DNA from: Plazaster borealis
Lineage: Eukaryota > Echinodermata > Asteroidea > Forcipulatida > Labidiasteridae
Direction of reading: 5' to 3'
Assembly: GCA_021014325.1 (NCBI GenBank)
Contig: CM037472.1
Coordinates: forward strand, 1,240,001-1,304,000
DNA: 64,000 bases
Position numbers and translations under genes: made by a program. Position 1 is the first letter of the stretch. Each line of letters begins with the position of its first letter. Below the pieces are notes generated by a model. That model worked only from the letters and a program-made list of their open reading frames with translations. It did not search any database and was not told where the DNA came from. Positions 55,456 through 64,000 of the stretch are shown here, one piece after another.

Positions 55456-55650
55456 CAGTGGTGTAATCAGACATTTTCATTTGGGGGGCACAGCGGGGGC
55501 AAAGACATAATTTGAGGGGTTATTCAATGTAACAAACCAATCATTAGTGCATTTTCCCCAATCTCATTTGAGGGGGCAAGAGGGGGCAAGGGTTCTGAGC
55601 AGGGGCAGGGGCTCCAACCCCTTGCCCCCTTCTGGTTATGCCACTGGAAA
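55456..55650. mobile_element. MITE-like repeat with G-rich interior
   Basis: AGTGGTGTAATCAGACATTT and TCTGGTTATGCCACTGG form imperfect inverted ends; GGGGCAAGGGTTCTGAG also occurs at 35915. Confidence 0.6.
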
Positions 55651-55991
55651 TACACTGGAGCTTGTTATTTCTTTCAGGATTTATGTACGAAATAAAGTCT
55701 TCAGACTTGCCTCTCTGATATATTTTCCATCACCTCAAGGTTTTTTCAGAATTTCTTAAGAGTTACCATGAAAAGCTGACATTTCTTCATCATCTTCTCT
55801 TCACAAGTATCTTTAGGCCTACAGGTGACAGTGCAAACTTAAGGTTCCCTGGTTTCAGTTCCAGAAACATATATCAATGAATGAGTAATTTGGAAAAATT
55901 ACACACAAGTGTACCTCAGCTTTGGAGCCAGAAGTATCTACAAACCTTGAGAGTACAGCAGATGCGCGCATATGTGATGTACTGACTAACC

Positions 55992-56170
55992 ACCCAATTT
56001 CATAAAGCCTGTAAGCACAAAAACTTGCTAAGCACAGAAAAGTACTGCTTAGCAAAAACAGGTTACTGGCTAAAATTACATTAAGTTTGCTTTGTTATGA
56101 CTGGTGCCCCGCTCAATTTTTGCTAAGCAAAGAAATTTGACAACTCGTATTTTCTGCTTAACAGCCCTGG
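55992..56170. mobile_element. M2 copy, right end lost
   Basis: CCCAATTTCATAAAGCCTGT, GCTAAGCACAGAAAAGTACT and GACTGGTGCCCCGCTCAATT. Confidence 0.75.
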
Positions 56171-56892
56171 ATATTGACCATGAGATTTCACTGCCTCAGC
56201 TACCAAGGAAAAAAATCAAACTACCAAGGATCAAGTACTGACTGAGTTGATATTAATGACCACAGTTGATATTGACATGAGCTATGTCGAGAAACCCTTA
56301 GTGTCTTCCTAGAATATGATAAGACTGAATTAGAGTTGTCACATGGAGTCTGCTATCTTCATCTACGCTTAGATGACCTTCGAGCTGAGATAACTCTCCT
56401 ACAACAGTTCTCGGTGAAATCATTTCAGATATGCATCCCTGATATAGTTACCATCAGATGATGTGACAACGTCAACTTCTGGTAATCCTTCCAACAACTC
56501 ACTGACTGATGAAAGTTCAAAATGCGATGTTCATTGACATGTTTTTTTTGGAATTGTAAAAACAATTCTAACGCCTAGTTCATTATCCCTGTGTGCGTAA
56601 ACATGCCAGGAATCTGTGGCGAGATTAGGGATTGACCGATAGATTGGCTACTTGCCAGTAATATTTATCCAGGGGAAGGTTATTTTAAAGTTTAGCTACT
56701 GCCAGAGGGTGGAGCTTTGCAAACCCCTTCCTAGAAAATGAAAGTAAATATTTACTTTGAAAACTTGACCTTTTTATTTTTAAGCAATGAAGAAGTAATT
56801 TCCATAATTAAAAAACAAACTTCCTTTAAAAATAAATTTAGTTTAGATCTACACTGATTTATAACTTTGATGTAATGATACCATTATTAATA

Positions 56893-57173
56893 TAAGCCCC
56901 TTTCACACTGAAGAAATTTCCTGGGAAATTCCAGGAAATTTTTTGATGATCTTGAATTGGTAACACTGGCAAACTCCCAGGAAATAGCTAGCCCTGCTTT
57001 GGAGTAGGGTTAACCGAGATAACCCAGGGGAATAGCATACTGGGTGTTCATATTCCCCAGGAAATAATTGCATCAAGTGTGAAATGATAATGGGGTGGCA
57101 GTGGGGTTAAAATTCCCCAGGAATTTCCTGGGGTTTCCCCTGGGAATTGGCTTTGTAGTGTGAACAGGGATTA
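56893..57173. mobile_element. MITE M9 copy
   Basis: AAGCCCCTTTCACACTGAAG to TTTGTAGTGTGAACAGGGAT; interior CCAGGAATTTCCTGGGG. About 280 bp. Confidence 0.8.
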
Positions 57174-57424
57174 CAGTATATCAGCTTTATTGTGGGAACT
57201 GAATTGGCATCTTTGCAATAAATACAGACATCTCAACATGAAAGCTTTTGATTCTATTTTCATCAGAGGTGCCTACGATTACAACTTTGAAGGCTTATGT
57301 CAACCAAATATATCTTTCACTTGTTTAAAAATTTAAAGTAAACCAAAAGATGACACTTACTATTATTTGTATTAAGCCCTCGTAATGAAATTAAAGCTGT
57401 CGCAAAAGTCAACTTATTCACTAT

Positions 57425-57684
57425 AACTCGGAAGTCTAAGGAAACCTGTAGACAGGGTGCTTGCAATGAGCAAGAAACACTGATAAGTGTTCTGGGTTCA
57501 TTTACTTGCTCTACCTATTACATGATACCTACTGCTTTATGTCTCATCCGAAGGACAAAGCAATTATCGTAAAGTACACACAAGGACACAAGCATCATGA
57601 CCAGCAAGGCCGGGATTCGAACCCACACTCTGTGAAAGACAGAGCTTGAATATGGTGCACTAGACCACTCAGCCACAACGCTCC
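57425..57684 (-). mobile_element. SINE family A head with alternative body
   Basis: GGGATTCGAACCCACACTCT and CACTCAGCCACAACGC (reversed head) with a body ATGTCTCATCCGAAGGACAA as at 9090-9235. Confidence 0.7.
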
Positions 57685-57699
57685 ACAATGAAATTTAAG

Positions 57700-59840
57700 T
57701 CAGGATATTCTAGCCAAAAGCTACTGGTTGGATTTTGGAATACTAGAAAAGTAGAGAAAGGCGGTTTTAGATTTTACAGATGACTTATTATGACAACAAT
57801 CTTAAACTGCTGTGTACTTGGAGTGCATTGACCCTAACTTCTCCAATCCACACTGTGAAATCCTTCATTTGACACCGTATTTGCTAATTTTCTTAAGCAA
57901 AGACAACTAGTTGAGGAAACAACCTTGTCGGCTCAGCACCTGCTCAAGTATGCTGGTGTCCGACTACGGAGTACCTGTGGAGACTTGCATCTTGTAATCT
58001 TCAGAAGTCTGTGAATTATTTCCGCCATTGGCCTTCCCAGGGGTGTGTCAACCTTCTTTCAGTGTCCCTGTGGAGGGACAACGGCCAGCAGTCTTTATGA
58101 AGTCACATGGGATTGAAACTTTAATTTGAATCCTGCATAAAGAAAAAACAAAAACGCATTTGTTAGTTAGGCCTATGTCTTTAGTTGGACCAAGTATTGG
58201 CCAGGTAACATTCAGGGAGGCAGTGAAAGATGGAGAACGCTAGCGAATGTAAAGAATGTTAGTTTATTACAAAGTCAATCTTGGTGTGATTTGTTTTCCT
58301 AGTATGTCGGAATGAAAACTAAACCCTCAGGGAGGTATAATATAACAATTACAGCCAGCTGATCAGTACAAAAACACACACACCTACTCTCTAATTGGGC
58401 TTGCCTCTCAGCCATCGGTCTACAATAAAGCACGCAGCGTATTGGCCATTATTCTACAGTAAACATGTAGAGTATCGGCCATTTACCTACAGTGAAGCAC
58501 GTACGTCCACTCTTTGATAAGCCTGGCTCCTACTCCCTGTGGACCGCTGATGAAACTGGATCAGCCACGTGGATATATCTCCTATAATCTGAATCCTCTT
58601 TAATGAAACCTCCCATGGACTATGACTACCAGGTGCGTCCGTCCAGCGGGTCTGTCCTTTTTGGAGTGGAATGTTAAGCCTTGGATCCCGGTCAGTAGTT
58701 AAACGTCCAGTTTGACCATCATGGAATACGGGAACTTAGAGAACATTGACTCCTAACATGAACAAACTTTTAAAAATCATGCCCTGAATTGTTGAGACAT
58801 AAACACCTACAATCAGCCAGTCCCTAAACCGCTTCAAACTTTAATAACAAGAGACTGAAGTATTACTGCACTTTTTCCTCTTTCTCTTCAACTTTTTTTA
58901 TTTTGCAGAATGCAGAAATTGACAACATATTTGTATGGGGCACCTGCATAACACTTAAAATATTTTAGACAATGTCACTTCTAATATACTCTCACTGGTC
59001 CTCTTGGATTTACTGAGTCAGTACTTGTTACAACATACTTAGCGTTCGTTCGGTGGTCAGATGTAAATTCAAGGTGTCACATGAGGCCGGCTAAAAATCC
59101 AACTACAATCTTCTGTTTGGCAGAAGATTCATGGTCTAACCATAGGTTTACAGCTTTGTGGTCTAACAAGGTCTAAGTGTAGGAGGGTTGTTTATAAGCA
59201 TCCCAAGTCATCATCACCAATATTGACAACAGCAAGATGACCAAACTACTCAGACTTGGAGTAAATCCTGTGACTTGTTTATATAAGTTTATGTGAACAC
59301 CGAGATTAAATTATTGCGGTACCCGGCCCTCTGAAAATGTAGGATTTTCTGTACTTTTCATGTGCTAAATTTTCTTTAATTTCAAGGCAAGAGAAATTGC
59401 ATCAAATTTTAACTTGATGTCTCTCAAAGGTAAGAACATTTCAGATGGTACAATTATACGATAATTGGTAACCAGTACCAAATATACATCAAGTAAACAT
59501 TTAGATTAAATATCACTATTCAAGATGGTCACTGGAATAATGTTGAATGTATCAGTCACCGTATTAGACAGGAGTCAAGCATGACACACTATAAAGATGA
59601 GACATTCCAGGGGTAGACATACAGTTGTTTCAGTTATCACACTAACCTAACCACTCAGTATCAACACCTATGAGTCTCAAATCACTCCAAGGGCATTGGC
59701 TTCAATTACTGCACCACAGTCACTGAGAGTGTTTGCACTTTGATGTTTAGAAACAAACTTTCTTATCATATAAACTAGTTTGCTGGTTAGCAAGAAGTAT
59801 GTGAGAATGAACTCAGCAACTGTAGGTTCTTGAAGTACAT
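57700..59840. other. intergenic, no gene supported
   Basis: No convincing exon. One weak candidate: ATG at 58603 reads MKPPMDYDYQ up to a GTGCGT donor-like site at 58633. A short three-unit repeat with TATTGGCCAT/TATCGGCCAT lies at 58420-58510. Confidence 0.45.
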
Positions 59841-59905
59841 TAAACCATGGAGGTAGGAATTAATTCCTACCTCCATGATTAAACCATAGATGGACCATCC
59901 TCCAT
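59841..59905. mobile_element. M8 hairpin with perfect 32-bp palindrome
   Basis: CATGGAGGTAGGAATT at 59846-59861 is exactly mirrored by AATTCCTACCTCCATG at 59862-59877, flanked by TAAAC on both sides. Confidence 0.85.
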
Positions 59906-59919
59906 GGATGGACACACTC

Positions 59920-60690
59920 CACAAATTTCCCAGGAAATTCCCAGGAAAATTTACTTGACCTTTTCACACTTGAATTCTAACCCTTGCAAACTCCCGGGGA
60001 AAAAGCCATTTCCTGGGAAGTAGCTACCCCTGCTTGGAAGTAGGCTTTAGCGAGCTAATCATGGGGTTAGCATACCATAGAGAAGGACCTCTATGAGCAT
60101 ACTAAAGCCATTTTCACACCACAGAGCCATTTCCCGGGAAATAAAATCCCGGGAAAATCCCGGGAGTTTTTAACCCCACCGCCACCCCAGGAACCGTTCT
60201 CACTATCCCAATTTGGTAACTCCCGGGAGTACTATTTCCCAGGAATATGCACGGTCGTTTCACAGTTGCGATCAAACCCCAGGAAATGTGGTAAACAGGT
60301 AAGCCCTTTCGAGATTAATGACGTCTCAATACAGTGGACGCAAAAGGTGGGGTAAGTTAAACCCGCTTCTGTTCTCACTAGCTGCTTTTTCCCGGGAAAA
60401 ACGTTTTACCCCGGGGTTAACTCCCTTAACCCTACCCCTGAGCAGGGTTAATTATTTACCGGGAATAAGCTAATTCCCGGGAGTTTTTTTGTAGTGTGAA
60501 CAGATCGACCAAAAGTTCCCGGGAATTTCCCGGGAAATACCTATAGTGTGAAAAGGGCTTTAGTGTTCATTCTTCCTAGGAAAATTTTATTGAGTGTAAA
60601 ATGAACATGGGTTGGCGGTGGGGTTACAATTCCCCAGGAATTTCTTGTGGTTTCATTTCCTGGGACTTGGCTCGGTAGCGTGAAAAGGAC
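59920..60690. mobile_element. nested MITEs: M9-like element inside an M9 copy
   Basis: The outer element runs 59920-60102 and 60563-60690. The inner one (60104-60562, about 460 bp) has ends TAAAGCCATTTTCACACCAC and TAGTGTGAAAAGGGCTTTA and is very rich in CCCGGGAA. Confidence 0.78.
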
Positions 60691-60699
60691 TAAACAGGA

Positions 60700-61655
60700 T
60701 GAGTCAAATCAAAGACAAGATGGAGGGGATGCTTTGAGAATAAACAAATATTATTCCTCATTACATACCACCCAAGTAGATCCTAGTCATTTGATTGGAG
60801 GATTGTAGGTCACACGGCATTCATTACTAAACCATGGTACAATTCACCGTGCATTTTCGTCCCATCCCATATGATCTATTGCACGTTAGATCATATCATG
60901 TGTCAAACACAGCAGTACAAAGCGCTCCCATAGAGGATGCCAGAATACAATCTTGTACTAATTATTCATCTTCATAAATTTATCCTCCAATCAAAATGAC
61001 AAAACCTTCTCGGATTTTATATCAAACAAATAATGGATATGTTTCATATGCAATGGAGAGAATAATTTGTTGACTTTTCAATAGAGAATTTGTTGTCCAA
61101 ACAAAATTAAAACAAGGCATTCGACTTAATCAAAAGACAGTTCCAATTCAACTTCACTTTACCATGTTGAATGGAACATTCCATCCTACACGTCATGAAA
61201 ATATTCTTACCGTTACACTCATAAACATTCATTAATTGTATCCTATTCATAGATACAACTTATTTCTGTCCTTAACAAGAAATCAACAAAATGACATCCT
61301 CTGCATCTTCCCCAAGGAAGGTCAAAGTGAAGCAGACATACCCAGCAACCAAACCCTGTAGGCAGCTATTAGTAGCAACCGCATACTCCACAGACATGTC
61401 CCCATGGGGCTAACATAAATAACAGAGGATGCTTCATGCTGGGGGGAGACCATTCCTCCACCACAAACTTTATATGGCTTTGCTAATAAGCTGATATGTG
61501 GGCATGCCTTACAGAGAAAGATGATAGAACCATACAGAAAGGATAGAACCAATGGGACCTTCAATGTATTCATAGCTTTACATGCTGGCTCTGTTGGAAG
61601 TATCTGGAAAGGGTTTTTAAAATGTCATCCAACATTTATTTATCTGGACCATGAC
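60700..61655. other. intergenic, no gene seen
   Basis: A minus-strand ORF of 83 codons at 61322-61573 has no recognisable domain. No repeat family recognised. Confidence 0.55.
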
Positions 61656-61659
61656 TCTG

Positions 61660-62053
61660 TTAAAGGGTCTGTATACATTTGGTAATGACTCTGAAAATTA
61701 ATGGCAATGAAAATTTACTTGGTAAGAAGTACAGCAGCTTTGGATAGTATAATGCATTTTGAGAAACTTTTCACGTAGAAGTACTGCGGTTATGGAAAGA
61801 GATATCACTTTTTATCCCCCAAAATTTGAATCTGAGAAGTGTACTGCAGCAACGTTTCTCAGATTGTGTATTCCAATTACAGATTATTCTTCCTGCATGG
61901 ACATAACTGCTCCAGATTGTTGGCAATATCTCAAAAACGCTACCACCTTTTGAAATGAAATTTTCACAAGTTAGTTTTATGGTATATATCTACAACTATA
62001 TAGGATTGAAACAAACGGTGGGTTCCAATTACCAAACGTGTACGATCCCTTTA
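61660..62053. mobile_element. MITE M1, complete (~394 bp)
   Basis: TTAAAGGGTCTGTATACATT to AAACGTGTACGATCCCTTTA, with CATTTTGAGAAACTTTTCAC and CTTCCTGCATGGACATAACT. Confidence 0.88.
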
Positions 62054-62125
62054 ATATAATAAGAATGCTTCAGAGTAGGCCTTGGTTCACTTGCAATTGC
62101 ATCTAAAGAGGAAATGCTGAATGCT

Positions 62126-62420
62126 ATAAATTAATCTAGACTGCAGGGGTTGTGGGTTCGAATCCAACCTGAGTAGTACGCCTGTGGATTGTTTCCTTCA
62201 GGGGCTAGGAAAGCACCAGTGCTTTTCACACATTGGTTCAAGGGTAAAACCCAAATTATACTTTCTTAAGTCCTATAAATTGTTCTAGACTGCAGGGGTC
62301 GTGGGTTCGAATCCAACCTGAGTAGTATGCATATGGATTGTTTCCTGCAGGACTCAGCAATCACCAATGCTTATCACACATTGGTTCAAAGGTAAAACCA
62401 AAAACATACTTTCTTAAGTC
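62126..62420 (+). repeat. 149-bp tandem dimer with tRNA B-box motif
   Basis: CTAGACTGCAGGGG starts at 62136 and 62285. Each unit has GTGGGTTCGAATCCAACCTG and ends ACTTTCTTAAGTCC. Looks like a dimeric SINE-derived repeat. Confidence 0.82.
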
Positions 62421-64000
62421 CATTGCAACATCATAAGGAAAATTATTACACATTCACTTCCAAAGTCCTGACAACTTAAAAGAAGCTTTCTTGGTGTTCA
62501 TTTAAAAGAAAATGGTTTCAGTCAGTTAGAACAACGCTTGTCTTGCTTGATTATTTTATAATAGAAAAAATTACATCAACTTAAACACACTCAAAACTAT
62601 AATTAATAAAGCCATGCAACATTTACTTATGTAACAGTTATAAGTTCCCTCATTATTTTCTTTCAGTTCTGTATTTACCTTTGCTTTTAGTTTTATATCC
62701 ATCCACTGATTACCACAACAAATTGCATAACCTGGCTTCCACTGGCACCCTCACAAGCCCCTACTCTATCATTCACTTTCTAAATGCTAGAGAAATGACT
62801 TAGTCTCTAATTGATAACGGAGAGCTGTTTTCCTCCGCCTATTATTTAAACTCCGACCAGAATAATAAGAACAAGGATATTAGCGGTGCATGTTTTTTTC
62901 TTCTTGTAATATTGCCTTCTGATGGCCACTCTGATATCAAACTAAATTTCTGCTCTTTATCAAATAAAGGTCTGAACCGAGTTGAAACTGTGACATTTCC
63001 AAGAAGACCCCAGTCTTGATGGTGTGAAAGCTTTATCATTTAATGTGCAGGCAGCAGCTCGTTTCATCACACTGTCATTCTGCTAGTGGGACCTATCACA
63101 ATTATTCCCTCCCATCACGGCAGACTGTTTCAATGTACGGTAATTCAGTAGCTTGGGTCGTTCTTCAACAAAACAACTCCGGAATTCACAGACAATGAAA
63201 GACGGTAAAAAGTGGGAAACAACAAAGTTGTTTGAAGCTGAGACTGATCTAATACAGGACAACAGATGAGAGTGTATGTCAGGCCAGGGGAATGACTTTA
63301 ACAAGAATAGATGCCGTTTGGATCTTTAGGGAATATTAGACATCCTGTATAGTGGATCCATTCTCTGCCTTTCAGGATTGTTTCCTGCCACACTACAAAG
63401 AAAATCACCTGTCTGAATAACATGTGGCCATTTGAAGTATTTAGAGGAGTAATTAACGTCAATGGGTAACCTTTGTGGAAAAGCACAATTGGGATGGACA
63501 TTAAGAATAGAAAACACCCTGCAGGTTTGACAACTGTGTGGTCTGAAAAGCAGAGACCAGCATTTCAGATGTTAGCAGGGGCTGTGGTACCAGTACTAGT
63601 ACTACTACTAGTGCCTAAATTAGGTCACACAGAAATGCGTGATCTATGTGCACCGAAACCGAGCTACTCTGCAACAACATCTGCAATGGTAGTTTGTTGT
63701 GGAGGTGTTAGGTAGATCTATAGATGTTAAGACTTGTATATATCAAATGGACTCTGAACAACCGCAATATAAACAGAGTATTTCCGAGGTCAGAATCGGG
63801 GTCAACGTTATTTGACTTGTTCTGGAGCTTGGAATATTTACACTCAACAGACATTATAAAGGGTGTGAAGTTATCCTGGCATCTATAATGCAGTCTCTAT
63901 GCACCTGGATGGCATAATTGACGACTATTCCCGAAATTCAAGCTATAAACAGAATGGAAATCGTTGTGAAGTTGTTGAAGAAGACAGAAGTCAGCATGAG
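62421..64000. other. intergenic, no gene seen
   Basis: AT-rich, no supportable ORF, exon or known repeat. Confidence 0.55.

Overview
The window is animal nuclear DNA from an invertebrate deuterostome, most likely an echinoderm and possibly a sea star. This rests on intron-rich genes with GT-AG splice sites, vertebrate-like protein sequences, AT-rich introns, and dense families of short palindromic transposons and tRNA-derived SINEs of a kind I associate with echinoderm genomes. The species is not determined. There are no operons, phage, plasmid or CRISPR features. Two protein-coding genes can be read directly; the rest is intron, intergenic DNA and repeats. LEFT HALF (429-30723, minus strand): a nearly complete NEMF gene, the ribosome-quality-control factor homologous to yeast Rqc2. 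I traced 31 coding exons that join in one continuous reading frame of 1026 codons, from the initiator ATG at 30723 to position 429. The gene continues off the left edge, where the conserved C-terminal domain should lie. One exon is only 35 nt long (7660-7694) and is needed to keep the frame. CENTRE (30724-37106): the divergent intergenic interval between the NEMF and RHOU-like starts, with a 55-bp-period tandem duplication just upstream of NEMF, an inverted pair of TGACGT sites upstream of the RHOU-like gene, and CTCF-like motifs on both sides. RIGHT-CENTRE (37107-45531, plus strand): a three-exon, 302-residue Rho-family GTPase of the RHOU/RHOV (Wrch/Chp) class, with a histidine-rich N-terminal extension and a CCIV C-terminus, followed by a long AT-rich putative 3' UTR with a polyA signal at 48306. 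RIGHT THIRD (about 48400-64000): no gene I can support, mostly MITE-like palindromes, SINE pieces and tandem duplications. REPEATS: at least nine families of short palindromic or terminal-inverted-repeat elements recur, several as nested insertions. Also present are tRNA-headed SINEs, two CR1/L2-like LINE 3' fragments, a 104-bp array and a ~116-bp array that each occur twice inside NEMF introns, and a 26-bp minisatellite. The two genes have no evident functional link: NEMF acts in cytosolic ribosome rescue, and the RHOU-like GTPase at membranes and the actin cytoskeleton. I found no convincing new multi-gene system. The best leads are the repeat architecture and the regulatory layout of the divergent intergenic interval.
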